Below, piece by piece: positions 15,988 through 24,669 of a DNA stretch of 38,402 nucleotides (positions within the stretch are counted from its first letter, which is position 1; each line of letters begins with the position of its first letter). The notes under the pieces were generated by a model. That model ran no database searches. It had not been told where the DNA came from and worked only from the letters and a program-made list of their open reading frames with translations. This stretch comes from Rhodospirillaceae bacterium (GTDB lineage Bacteria > Pseudomonadota > Alphaproteobacteria > UBA8366), in contig PAZH01000002.1 of NCBI GenBank assembly GCA_002716125.1, forward strand, positions 29,667 through 68,068, written 5' to 3'. The position numbers and the translations under genes were made by a program.

Positions 15988-17787
15988 CTAACCGCCGTAG
16001 AGCGCTTCCAGGTCTTCGCCATAGCGCCCCTTAATGATGTGGCGGCGGATTTTCATGCTGGGTGTCAGCATCTCGTTGTCGATGCTGAAAGGCTCCGCGG
16101 TCAGTTTGAAGCGCCGGACCCGCTCGATTGTGCTCAGGCGCGCGTTCACGCGGTCCAATGCATCCCGGACGCTGGCGACGAATTTTTCGTCCTCCACGAG
16201 CTCCGAGAGTTCTCGCTTCTCGCCGCCATTCGCCTTTACCCAGTCGTTGGCGAAGTCCGTATCGGGGACGATAAGCGCGACCAGATGCGGGCGCTTGTCG
16301 CCATAGACCATGGCTTGAGCGATTTCCGGTTCGATGGTCAGCATACCTTCCACACGTTGCGGGGCGACGTTGTCCCCACCCGAATTCACAATGATGTCTT
16401 TTTTGCGGTCCGTGATGCGGATATAGCCGTCTTCGTCGATCTCCCCGATATCGCCGGTATGAAGCCAACCGTCCCGGATTGTCTCCGCGGTCGCCTCCGG
16501 GTTGTTCCAGTAGCCTTGCATGACGAGTTCGCCGCGCACGACGATTTCACCGTCGCTCGCGATACGGACTTCGACGTCTTTCATGGGCGGGCCGACGGTG
16601 CGCATCTTGTTCGGGTTCGGCGGGTTGCAGCTGATGACCGGCGCGGATTCGGTCATCCCGTATCCTTGCAGGATCGTTAGGCCGAGGCCGGTGAAGAATA
16701 CGCCGATATCGTAATTGAGCGGCGCGCCGCCCGAGACGAAGGCCTTCAATCGGCCGCCGAATCTCTCCTGCACCTTGCTGCGGACGAGCTTATCCAAGAG
16801 TCCGTCGAGCATCCGATCGATCGGCCCGAGCGACGCTGGGTCCTCATAGCGTCGTTGGCCAAGATTGACGGCTTTCATAAACATCGTCTGTTTCAGGCCG
16901 CCCGCCTGTTCGACACCTCTTATGATCCGGCCGTGCATGGCTTCGTAGAGGCGTGGGACCGCGGTGAGGACTGTGGGTCGGACTTCGGAGATATTACCGG
17001 TGAGTTTGTCGACACCCTCCGAGTAGTAGATTTGCGCTCCGATCGAGATCGGCTGGAACTGGCCGGCCGTGTGCTCGTACGAATGCGAGAGCGGCAGGAA
17101 CGAAAGGAAGATTTCCTTGCCTTCTTCAAAGCCGGGCAATTGAAGCAAAAATTGATGCGCGCCCATGCAGTTGCAGATAATGGCTCCATGACTCAGCATC
17201 ACACCTTTCGGCTTACCGGATGTGCCGGAAGTGTAGATCAGGCAACTTGTTGAGTCGCGTGCGATATCCGCCGGCGCCGGAAGCTTGGCGTCTAATGCGT
17301 CTGCGCCACGCTGGAGAGCTTCATCCCAGGTCATCGTTTCGAACGGAAAAGTCCCTTCGCCCAAGGATTCGATCGAAATAACGAAGCTGACATCGGGACA
17401 CTGAGAGGCCGCCGCGCAGACACGTTCCGCTAACGCGTTGGTGGAGACAATGATTCCTTTCGCGCCGCTATCCGATAGTACATGTAGGTGATCGTCGACC
17501 GTGTTGGTCGTGTACGCAGGCACCGTGACGCCCCCGGCCGCCATAATCGCGACATCCGACATCAGCCATTCCGGTCGATTTTCGGCGACAAGCCCAACTC
17601 GATCACCGGGTTCAACACCGAGGTCCGCCAGCGCGCGGCTGAGGTTACGGACGATATCGGCGGATTCGCGCCAACTTGTGGCGTGCCATTCGCCGTCGGC
17701 CTTCGCCCAAAGAAATGGTGTATCGCCGTAATGTTCGACTCGATCGAAATACATTTCGACCAAGTTGGGTATTGATTGATAGTCCAT
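15988..17787 (-). CDS. Long-chain acyl-CoA synthetase (AMP-forming)
   Basis: This 599-aa adenylate-forming enzyme should activate a fatty or related carboxylic acid with ATP and CoA. It has the P-loop YTSGTSGKPKG (185-195), the YGMTESAP motif and the hinge region TGDIGEIDEDGY followed by DRKKDIIVNSGGDNVAP. Its length and the LSFLPLSHSYEH segment fit the FadD15-type long-chain group. The start at ATG 17787 gives the usual N-terminus; a TTG at 17829 would add 14 residues without family support. It leads a minus-strand operon with the cyclase 6 bp behind it, an unusual pairing that suggests the cyclase responds to, or controls, acyl-CoA metabolism (inference). Confidence 0.92.
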   Translation of the reverse strand: MDYQSIPNLVEMYFDRVEHYGDTPFLWAKADGEWHATSWRESADIVRNLSRALADLGVEPGDRVGLVAENRPEWLMSDVAIMAAGGVTVPAYTTNTVDDHLHVLSDSGAKGIIVSTNALAERVCAAASQCPDVSFVISIESLGEGTFPFETMTWDEALQRGADALDAKLPAPADIARDSTSCLIYTSGTSGKPKGVMLSHGAIICNCMGAHQFLLQLPGFEEGKEIFLSFLPLSHSYEHTAGQFQPISIGAQIYYSEGVDKLTGNISEVRPTVLTAVPRLYEAMHGRIIRGVEQAGGLKQTMFMKAVNLGQRRYEDPASLGPIDRMLDGLLDKLVRSKVQERFGGRLKAFVSGGAPLNYDIGVFFTGLGLTILQGYGMTESAPVISCNPPNPNKMRTVGPPMKDVEVRIASDGEIVVRGELVMQGYWNNPEATAETIRDGWLHTGDIGEIDEDGYIRITDRKKDIIVNSGGDNVAPQRVEGMLTIEPEIAQAMVYGDKRPHLVALIVPDTDFANDWVKANGGEKRELSELVEDEKFVASVRDALDRVNARLSTIERVRRFKLTAEPFSIDNEMLTPSMKIRRHIIKGRYGEDLEALYGG

Positions 17788-17903
17788 CTCTGTGCCCCGT
17801 ATTCCGATGATGGCTCGGATATGATCCAAACCTCTTATATCGCGCTGCCGAGCAGAGGAAAACCGCGTCGGTAGCCCTTCTTCGCAAATGCTTAGATGAT
17901 TCC

Positions 17904-17932
17904 TTGTGGTGGCCCGGTTGCGGGCTTATATC
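17904..17932 (+). promoter_or_regulatory. pepF: Possible sigma-70-like promoter for the pepF operon
   Basis: TTGTGG (17904-17909), a 17-bp spacer and TATATC (17927-17932) have promoter-like spacing 24 bp before the pepF start. The spacer contains a GCCCG-GTTG-CGGGC hairpin (17912-17925). The -35 match is weak, so the call is tentative. Confidence 0.3.
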
Positions 17933-17955
17933 GCGAGGAGGAAAAGTGAGGTGAT

Positions 17956-19734
17956 ATGACCGAAACGGCGCAACTTGGCGAGCTTCCCACATGGGGCTTG
18001 GACGATCTTTATCCCGGAAAGGACTCGCCGGAATTAAAATCCGATCTGGCCGACGCGACAGCGGACGCCGAGATATTTGCGGCTAAGTACACAGGTAAAG
18101 TGGCCGACCTAGATGGTGCGGCATTGGCGGAGGCGATTGCCGAATACGAGCGCCAACAAGAACGTCTTGGCCGCGCGATGAGTTACGCGCATTTGGTCTA
18201 TGCGGGCGATATAACCGGTCCGGAATCCGGCCAATTCTTCCAGACAATCAAGGAACAAGTAAACGCCGTCGCGACCGTCGTACTGTTCTTTGAGCTGGAG
18301 CTCCGACGCATCGAAGAGGCAGACCTCGAGGCCAAGATGTCGGCGCCCGCCTTGGCCCACTATCGGCCTTGGCTGCGGGATATGCGGGCGTATCGTCCTT
18401 ATCAGCTCTCCGACGAAGTGGAGAAATTGCTGCTCGAGAAGTCCATTGCGGGCCGATCCGCTTGGGTGAGGTTGTTCGATGAAACGATTGCGGAATTGCG
18501 CTTTCCGTTTAAGGGACGCGATCTCACGGAGACGGAAATCCTCGATCGGTTGAGCGATCCCGACGGCGAAACCCGAAAGTTGGCGGCGCAAACGGTCGGC
18601 AAAGTTCTTGGCGAAAACATTCGGCCGTTTGCGCTGATTACCAACACGTTGGCCAAGGATAAACAGATTGAAGATCGTTGGCGCGGCTTCGAGCGCCCGA
18701 TTTCCGGTCGCAACCTCGCGAACTTTGTCGAGGATGACCTCGTCGATGCGTTGCTCGAGGCGGTACAGGACGCCTATCCGCGTATCTCGCACCGTTACTA
18801 CGGTATAAAGGCCCGATGGTTCGGGCGGGACCGCCTTGACTATTGGGACCGCAACGCGCCGCCGCCGGACAAGGACGAACGCGTCGTGTCCTGGGAGACG
18901 GCACGTGAGACCGTTTTGGGCGCCTACGGCGACTTCTCCGGCAAATTAGCGGAAATCGGCGGTGAATTTTTCGAGAAACCGTGGATCGACGCGCCGGTGC
19001 GCCCCGGCAAAGCGTCGGGCGCCTTCGCGCACCCGACGGTGCCGTCGGCTCACCCGTATCTCTTGTTGAATTATCAAGGCAAGACACGCGATGTCATGAC
19101 GTTGGCGCACGAGTTGGGACATGGTGTCCACCAGGTGCTTTCGGCGGGGCAGGGTCATTTGATGGCCAACACGCCGCTTACGCTCGCGGAAACGGCGAGT
19201 GTTTTCGGAGAGATGCTGACTTTCCAAGCGATGTTGCGGGCGACAGACGACCGCGTCGCGCGCCGCGCCATGCTGGCCGGCAAGATCGAAGATATGATCA
19301 ATACGGTTGTCCGTCAGACCGCGTTTTGTCTCTTCGAGCGCGACGTGCACGACGCCCGCCAAGAAGGTGAGTTGACCGCCGAGGATATCGGCAAGATATG
19401 GATGAGCGTGCAAGAAGACAGTCTCGGACCGGTCTTCCGCTATGGTGACGAATACCGTCATTTCTGGGCTTATATCCCGCACTTCATCCACTCGCCGTTC
19501 TACGTTTATGCGTACGCGTTCGGCGATTGTTTGGTGAACGCGTTGTACTCCGTCTATCAGGACGCGGAGGCCGGCTTTGCGGAGAAATATCTTGAAATGT
19601 TGAGCGCCGGCGGGACGCTACGTCACAAGGAACTTCTCGCGCCCTTTGGGTTGGATGCCTCGGATCCCGCGTTCTGGGACAAGGGCCTTGGTGTGGTCGA
19701 AGGCTTGATCGACGAACTTGAAGCCACTTGGTAG
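17956..19734 (+). CDS. pepF: M3 family oligoendopeptidase F
   Basis: This 592-aa cytosolic zinc metallopeptidase of the PepF branch has the zinc motif HELGH (385-389) and the third ligand Glu412 (TLAETASVFGE), with the family's N-terminal helical half (YAHLVYAGDITG) and the substrate-closing C-terminal segment (AYAFGDCLV). It should cleave short peptides of roughly 6-17 residues. GAGGTGAT directly precedes the ATG. It leads a tight plus-strand run: two FAD amino-acid dehydrogenases follow at 8 bp and 16 bp, and a UbiB-like kinase at 22 bp. The arrangement suggests peptide breakdown feeding amino-acid oxidation. Confidence 0.95.
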   Translation: MTETAQLGELPTWGLDDLYPGKDSPELKSDLADATADAEIFAAKYTGKVADLDGAALAEAIAEYERQQERLGRAMSYAHLVYAGDITGPESGQFFQTIKEQVNAVATVVLFFELELRRIEEADLEAKMSAPALAHYRPWLRDMRAYRPYQLSDEVEKLLLEKSIAGRSAWVRLFDETIAELRFPFKGRDLTETEILDRLSDPDGETRKLAAQTVGKVLGENIRPFALITNTLAKDKQIEDRWRGFERPISGRNLANFVEDDLVDALLEAVQDAYPRISHRYYGIKARWFGRDRLDYWDRNAPPPDKDERVVSWETARETVLGAYGDFSGKLAEIGGEFFEKPWIDAPVRPGKASGAFAHPTVPSAHPYLLLNYQGKTRDVMTLAHELGHGVHQVLSAGQGHLMANTPLTLAETASVFGEMLTFQAMLRATDDRVARRAMLAGKIEDMINTVVRQTAFCLFERDVHDARQEGELTAEDIGKIWMSVQEDSLGPVFRYGDEYRHFWAYIPHFIHSPFYVYAYAFGDCLVNALYSVYQDAEAGFAEKYLEMLSAGGTLRHKELLAPFGLDASDPAFWDKGLGVVEGLIDELEATW

Positions 19735-19742
19735 ACGAAGGC

Positions 19743-21005
19743 ATGTCTGATTCCGAACCCGGTTCCCCGAAGACAGCAGCCGTTATCGGCGCGGGAATAG
19801 CCGGCGTTTCGACCGCAATGTACCTGCAACGCGACGGCCATGCCGTCACGGTGTTCGATCCCGAGCGTCCAGGCTCGATGACGTCATACGGGAATGCCGG
19901 TCTGATCGCGACATACGCGACGTTGCCGACAGCGACACCCGGCATCCTGATGAAGGTCCCCAAGATGCTGATGGATCCAGCCGGGCCCCTCAGCCTGCGC
20001 TGGACGTATTTGCCGCAATTGACGCCTTGGTTGCTTTCGCTAGTCCGCAATAGTGCGCCGGACCGCATTCGTCGCAACGCGCTTGTGAAATCTCTGCTAT
20101 TGAACCGCGCGTGGGATGATTTCCGACCGTTGGTCGAGGCCGCGAAGGCGGAAGACCTTATTTATGCGGGCGGGATGCTCCGCGTCTTCCGGACCGATCA
20201 GGCGTTCGAAGGGATGAAGGCCCGGGAACTCGACCTGATGGATTATACGAAGCGCTCTTATGAATTGCTGAACGCCGACGAAATCCGACAGATGGAGCCG
20301 GCGCTCGAGCCGATCTTTCCTCATGCGATATATTCGACCGACAGCCGCAATATTCGAAATCCCGGCCGTCTGACCGAGGTCTTCGCCGATCATTTCGTCG
20401 CCAAGGGCGGCACGATCGATGCGAATGCGGTCACGGATATCGCGCGGACGAGTGATGGGAAGTGGCGTGTTAAAACCGACCGTGCGGAGAATGTCTTCGA
20501 TGCCGTCGTCGTCGCCGCAGGTTCCTGGTCGCGTCGACTGGCGAAGAAACTTGGTATTCGGCTGATGCTGGAATCCGAGCGCGGTTATCACGTTATGATC
20601 CCGACACCGGAGCAAGGATTGAACCGTTCCGTCCATTTCGGCGAGGAGGGCTTTATGATGTCGCCGATGGAATCCGGATACCGTATTTCGACGGGCGTTG
20701 AGTTGGCGGGCATCGATGCGCCGCCGGACTATCGGCGGATTCGGCGCGCGGTCGGCGCGGCGGAGGGATTCGTGAAAGGTTTGAAAGTCGAAGAAGAGTC
20801 GATCTGGATGGGGCGGCGCCCGTCGACACCGGATACCGTGCCGATCTTAGGCGGTGTGTCGCGTATGGATGGACTTTATTTTGCAACTGGGGGCGCGCAT
20901 ATCGGCATGTCCCTCGGCCCGACATTCGGTAAGATCATTGCCGATCTGGTTGCGGGGCGCGATCCCGGTATCGATTTAGAGCCGTATCGCCCCGACCGTT
21001 GGTAA
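19743..21005 (+). CDS. FAD-dependent D-amino-acid dehydrogenase-like oxidoreductase, copy 1
   Basis: This 420-aa DAO/DadA-fold flavoprotein has the dinucleotide motif AVIGAGIAGVSTAMYLQ near residues 13-29, the SYGNAGLIA loop typical of DadA, a second-half VVVAAGSWSR and the C-terminal FATGGAHIGMSLGP flavin contact. Family members oxidise D-amino acids (or related secondary amines) to the 2-oxo acid, passing electrons to the respiratory chain at the inner membrane face. A TTG at 19728 could add five residues; ATG 19743 with AAGG 5 nt upstream is preferred. It is clearly paralogous along its whole length to the next gene, including the ending AGRDPGIDLEPYRPDRW. Confidence 0.87.
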   Translation: MSDSEPGSPKTAAVIGAGIAGVSTAMYLQRDGHAVTVFDPERPGSMTSYGNAGLIATYATLPTATPGILMKVPKMLMDPAGPLSLRWTYLPQLTPWLLSLVRNSAPDRIRRNALVKSLLLNRAWDDFRPLVEAAKAEDLIYAGGMLRVFRTDQAFEGMKARELDLMDYTKRSYELLNADEIRQMEPALEPIFPHAIYSTDSRNIRNPGRLTEVFADHFVAKGGTIDANAVTDIARTSDGKWRVKTDRAENVFDAVVVAAGSWSRRLAKKLGIRLMLESERGYHVMIPTPEQGLNRSVHFGEEGFMMSPMESGYRISTGVELAGIDAPPDYRRIRRAVGAAEGFVKGLKVEEESIWMGRRPSTPDTVPILGGVSRMDGLYFATGGAHIGMSLGPTFGKIIADLVAGRDPGIDLEPYRPDRW

Positions 21006-21021
21006 GCGAGGCAAAATCGAG

Positions 21022-22266
21022 ATGAGCGAGACACCAAAATCAATCGTCGTTATCGGGGCCGGCATCGCCGGTGTCGCATCCGCCTTATTCCTACAGCGCG
21101 ACGGACATACCGTGACGATCCTCGATCCGCGCGGTGTGGGGGAAGGTGCCTCTTTCGGCAATGCCGGTACGATTGCACCGACATCCTGTGTGCCGACGGC
21201 GCGTCCGGACACAATGAAACGGGTCCCGAAGATGCTGCTCGACCCCGCTGGGCCGTTCAATATCCGCTGGTCCTACCTGCCGAAATTAGCCCCTTGGCTG
21301 ATCGACTTAATCCGCAATAGTTCACCCGAGAAAATTCTCGCCAATGCGAAGGCGAAGACCGCCCTTCTCGAACATGCGATGGCCGCCTACAACGAATTGA
21401 TTGCGGACGCACAGACCGAAGACATGATTGTTCGGAACGGAATCCTGCAGGTGTTCGAGACCGATCAGGGCCTGAAAGGCATGGAGCGCGATCATGCGCT
21501 GATGCAGGAATGCGGACATAAGATCGAGTTTTTGCCAGGCGAGGAAATCCGCCAGATGGAGCCGGCCTTCTCGCAAAAATTCAAGCACGCGGTCTATATC
21601 GAGAATCACGCGACCATCAAACACCCGGGGGATCTGACCAAGAAGTTCGCCGCGCATTTCGAAGCCAAGGGTGGTGCCTTTCTGCAAGAGCAGGTGACCG
21701 GTCTGACGAAAGCGGGAGCGGCCTGGTCCGTCATAACTGATAAGGGAAGCCACAGCGCCGACCGCGTCATTGTCGCTGCCGGTGCCTGGTCGCGAGAGAT
21801 TGCCCGGATGCTCGGTCGCCGCATGCTGTTGGATACCGAGCGGGGCTATCACGTGATGCTGCCGCAGCCGGACCCGACTTTGCGCCGCCCGATCCTGCTG
21901 GGCGATCAGTCGGTTTTTCTTGTGCCAATGGCGCACGGCTTGCGCGTGACCAGCGGTGTCGAATTCGGCGGGTTGGAGTTGCCGCCGGATTATCGTCGTA
22001 TTCGAAATATGGTGCCGTTTGCGAAGCGCGTGATGCCGCAGGTCGAGGAACGCGAAATGTCGATTTGGATGGGTTTTCGGCCGTCGACGCCGGACACGCG
22101 TCCGATCCTCGGCGAGATGCCGGGCGCCGAAGGCGTCTTCTTCGCGACGGGTGGATCGCATATCGGCATGACCCTGGGGCCGATCATGGGGAAAGTGACC
22201 GCAGACTTGGTTGCGGGGCGCGATCCGGGGATCGATATGAATCCCTATACACCGGACCGTTGGTAA
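21022..22266 (+). CDS. FAD-dependent D-amino-acid dehydrogenase-like oxidoreductase, copy 2
   Basis: This 414-aa paralogue of the preceding gene is colinear from VVIGAGIAGVASALFLQR to AGRDPGIDMNPYTPDRW. The flavin-binding GxGxxG, SFGNAGTIAP loop, VIVAAGAWSREIA and FATGGSHIGMTLGP are all intact, so it should be active. Differences cluster in the middle third (for example HAVYIENHATIKHPGD versus HAIYSTDSRNIRNPGR), where substrate is expected to bind, so the two copies may handle different amino acids. It lies 16 bp after copy 1 and 22 bp before the kinase gene. A substrate other than a D-amino acid (such as an N-methyl or cyclic amino acid) is possible. Confidence 0.87.
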   Translation: MSETPKSIVVIGAGIAGVASALFLQRDGHTVTILDPRGVGEGASFGNAGTIAPTSCVPTARPDTMKRVPKMLLDPAGPFNIRWSYLPKLAPWLIDLIRNSSPEKILANAKAKTALLEHAMAAYNELIADAQTEDMIVRNGILQVFETDQGLKGMERDHALMQECGHKIEFLPGEEIRQMEPAFSQKFKHAVYIENHATIKHPGDLTKKFAAHFEAKGGAFLQEQVTGLTKAGAAWSVITDKGSHSADRVIVAAGAWSREIARMLGRRMLLDTERGYHVMLPQPDPTLRRPILLGDQSVFLVPMAHGLRVTSGVEFGGLELPPDYRRIRNMVPFAKRVMPQVEEREMSIWMGFRPSTPDTRPILGEMPGAEGVFFATGGSHIGMTLGPIMGKVTADLVAGRDPGIDMNPYTPDRW

Positions 22267-22288
22267 GCCGGCGGTTATCTATTCGATC

Positions 22289-23623
22289 ATGAGCAATTCC
22301 GACGACAACACGATCGGCCGCCGCGCCAAACGATATGCGCGTGTCGGCGGCACGGTTGGCGGATTGGCCGCAAAGTTTGTTGGGTCGCGATATCTCGGTC
22401 TCGGTCTCGACAAGGAGAAGCATGCAGGTGAGTTGACGGCGGCCCTCGGCGGGCTCAAAGGACCGCTGATGAAGGTGGCGCAATTGATGGCGACCATCCC
22501 GGATGCCTTGCCGGACGAATACGTCGCGGAACTCAAACAGCTGCAATCGGATGCACCCTCGATGGGGTGGCCCTTTGTGCGCCGGCGGATGGCTGCCGAA
22601 CTCGGGTCCGATTGGCGTAAGCGGTTCGAGGCGTTTGAGCGGGATGCCGCGCATGCGGCCTCCTTGGGGCAAGTTCATCGCGCGACCGGGCCGAACGGCG
22701 ATCCCTACGCCTGCAAGCTCCAATACCCGGATATGTCGGCGGCGGTCGAAGCCGACCTCACGCAGCTCGATCTGGTTTTTAAGATTTATGCGCGCGCGGA
22801 TAAGGCGGTTGACACCCGTGATATCCATACCGAGATTTCCGAACGACTGCGGGAAGAGCTCGACTACGATTTGGAAGGGCGACACATGGCGCTCTACCAG
22901 GATATGCTGTCGGAAGAGGCGGGTGTTCATGTGCCGGAACGCATCCCCGATCTCTCTTCGGGGCGTTTGTTGACGATGACGTGGCTCGACGGTGAACCGC
23001 TGCTGAATTGCGCCGAGGCGCCGCTCGAAGTCCGGAACGCTGTTGCCGCCAATATGTTCCGCGCCTGGTACGTGCCGTTTTATTATTACGCTGTCATTCA
23101 CGGTGATCCGCATCTTGGAAATTACAGCGTGCGAGACGACCAATCGATCAATCTAATGGATTTCGGATGCATCCGGAAATTCGACGCCTCCTTCGTTCGC
23201 GGCGTGATCGATCTGTACTATGCGCTCCGCGACAATGACCGGAACCGTGCGGCCTACGCGTACGAGACCTGGGGCTTTTCCGAGATTACGGACGAACTCA
23301 TGGACGTCATGAATATCTGGGCCGAGTTCGTCTATGCCCCGTTGCTGCGTGACAGGGTGCAGAAAATTCAGGAAAGCGACAGCGGCCTATACGGCGCCGG
23401 CATTGCCAGTAAAGTCCATGCGGAGCTGCGTAAACTCGGCGGCATTCGCCCGCCCCGCGAATTCGTCTTTATGGACCGGGCCGCGATCGGGCTTGGCTCT
23501 GTCTTTATGCATTTGAAGGCGGAGATCAACTGGCACCAGATGTTCCACGGATTGATCGACGACTTCGACGAACAGGCCCTGGCCGACCGGCAAGCTGCCG
23601 CCCTTTCGGCGAATGGTCTGTAG
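22289..23623 (+). CDS. ABC1/AarF/UbiB-family atypical kinase
   Basis: This 444-aa protein has the atypical kinase pattern: a KxGQ-like motif as KVAQ (62-65, Gly replaced by Ala), the nucleotide-contact loop AASLGQVH, an ATP Lys in ACKLQYP (Lys143), ELDYDLEG, the catalytic loop HGDPHLGN (271-278) and metal-binding DFG (291-293). UbiB/COQ8 members support ubiquinone biosynthesis through an ATPase or kinase-like activity. This one lacks the C-terminal membrane helices of UbiB, so it is an AarF-like soluble paralogue. It ends the pepF operon and meets the CPBP gene tail to tail with a 1-bp gap. A link to quinone-dependent amino-acid dehydrogenases is plausible but inferred. Confidence 0.88.
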   Translation: MSNSDDNTIGRRAKRYARVGGTVGGLAAKFVGSRYLGLGLDKEKHAGELTAALGGLKGPLMKVAQLMATIPDALPDEYVAELKQLQSDAPSMGWPFVRRRMAAELGSDWRKRFEAFERDAAHAASLGQVHRATGPNGDPYACKLQYPDMSAAVEADLTQLDLVFKIYARADKAVDTRDIHTEISERLREELDYDLEGRHMALYQDMLSEEAGVHVPERIPDLSSGRLLTMTWLDGEPLLNCAEAPLEVRNAVAANMFRAWYVPFYYYAVIHGDPHLGNYSVRDDQSINLMDFGCIRKFDASFVRGVIDLYYALRDNDRNRAAYAYETWGFSEITDELMDVMNIWAEFVYAPLLRDRVQKIQESDSGLYGAGIASKVHAELRKLGGIRPPREFVFMDRAAIGLGSVFMHLKAEINWHQMFHGLIDDFDEQALADRQAAALSANGL

Positions 23624-23624
23624 A

Positions 23625-24374
23625 TTACGTGGCCATCAAATACGCGACGACGCCGATATTGTTGATCGCGTGCAGCGTAATGCCCGGCCAAAGACTGCCG
23701 CATTGCTCGAAAATATAAGCTAGGGCGACGCCCATCAGGAAGATTTCGAAACTCATCACCATGCCGCCGAGGCCGCCTGGAAAAAGGAAATTGAAATGCA
23801 CGAAGGCGAACAGGACGGAACTCGCGAAGATCGCCGTCCATTTCGCAGCGCGTATCCGGACCCACTGATGGATTAGTCCCCAAAATAGAGTCTCTTCGAA
23901 AAGGCCGGCGATGGGTCCGACACTGATCATGAGAACCAACGCGATCCAGAATTCGGGCGTGACCGGCATCAAAGCGTCCCGCTCGAAAGCCATTGTGCCG
24001 TCCCACACGCCAATCGCTCGATATGTGGCATAGCTGACGGCCCACCAGATGCACAGCAAGGCGAAGGGAATAAGGTACCACCGGGCTGGCACCACCCGAA
24101 ATCCAACGGATGCCCAACCGATACGCCGCCGCCCAATCACCCACCATCGAATGATCAGGAACGAGATGAGGTAGAGGCTAGCGATCGTGAGGCCGGTGTG
24201 GAGAATCTGACCGTTGCCCGACAATGAGCCAGGCCAATGGGCTTCGACGAATCCAGCCGCCGCCACACTCATCGAACCCGGGATGACGAGACCGAGCAAG
24301 GTTGGATAGGCAATGTCGCGAAGGCGAAGCTGTGTAATGGGCTGCGCGTGCGAGATGTTTTCGTCGGGTGTCAA
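23625..24374 (-). CDS. CPBP-family intramembrane protein (CAAX protease-like)
   Basis: This 249-aa polytopic membrane protein has about seven hydrophobic segments. It carries the CPBP/Abi pattern: EETLFWG (160-166) for motif 1, FAFVH (189-193) for motif 2 and HAINN (235-239) for motif 3. Motif 1 is normally EExxxR; here the Arg is Trp165, so peptidase activity is uncertain. Family members include prenyl-protein proteases and non-catalytic immunity or scaffold proteins. The only start in frame at the N-terminus is TTG 24374, without a clear ribosome-binding site, so the real start may differ (Met35 is the next ATG). It lies 13 bp after the possible 62-aa gene. Confidence 0.82.
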   Translation of the reverse strand: MTPDENISHAQPITQLRLRDIAYPTLLGLVIPGSMSVAAAGFVEAHWPGSLSGNGQILHTGLTIASLYLISFLIIRWWVIGRRRIGWASVGFRVVPARWYLIPFALLCIWWAVSYATYRAIGVWDGTMAFERDALMPVTPEFWIALVLMISVGPIAGLFEETLFWGLIHQWVRIRAAKWTAIFASSVLFAFVHFNFLFPGGLGGMVMSFEIFLMGVALAYIFEQCGSLWPGITLHAINNIGVVAYLMAT

Positions 24375-24387
24375 ACCGCGGTGCGAG

Positions 24388-24576
24388 TCAGAAGCAGATG
24401 AACGTCGTGCTCAACCGGTCGACGAACATTACCAGATAGGAATCGGCGACATACTGAAATAATCCCATGCCGGCGGCTCGTGCGCTCTCGGAAAACGCAC
24501 CGAGCGCCGCGACCGACAAAACGGCGAGCGCAAGATACCCTTCGGGCGTGCGGATTTTCTGAGCGATTTTTTCCAT
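24388..24576 (-). CDS. Possible small membrane protein (62 aa)
   Basis: This 62-codon frame encodes a protein with a basic N-terminus (MEKIAQKIRTPEGY), one hydrophobic helix (LALAVLSVAALGAF, residues 15-28) and a second moderately hydrophobic stretch near the C-terminus. It fills the otherwise empty interval upstream of the CPBP gene and ends 13 bp before that gene's start, compatible with cotranscription. AGGGA lies directly against the ATG, closer than usual, which lowers confidence. No family is recognised. It may be a chance frame. Confidence 0.4.
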   Translation of the reverse strand: MEKIAQKIRTPEGYLALAVLSVAALGAFSESARAAGMGLFQYVADSYLVMFVDRLSTTFICF

Positions 24577-24669
24577 TCCCTATTTTGCCATGTTTCCGGC
24601 ATCGCTTCAATTCTCCCGCAGTGACACCTTTGTGAGCGGCTGATAGGGTCCGCCGCGAAAGGAGGCGGC

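Noticed and set aside
14293..16680. Plus-strand frames of 312 and 317 aa across the reductase, cyclase and ligase genes
   Set aside because: They cross the boundaries of minus-strand genes with clear catalytic motifs and have none themselves.
21322..23143. Minus-strand frames of 279 and 319 aa opposite the dehydrogenase and kinase genes
   Set aside because: Antisense shadows, no start signals or motifs.
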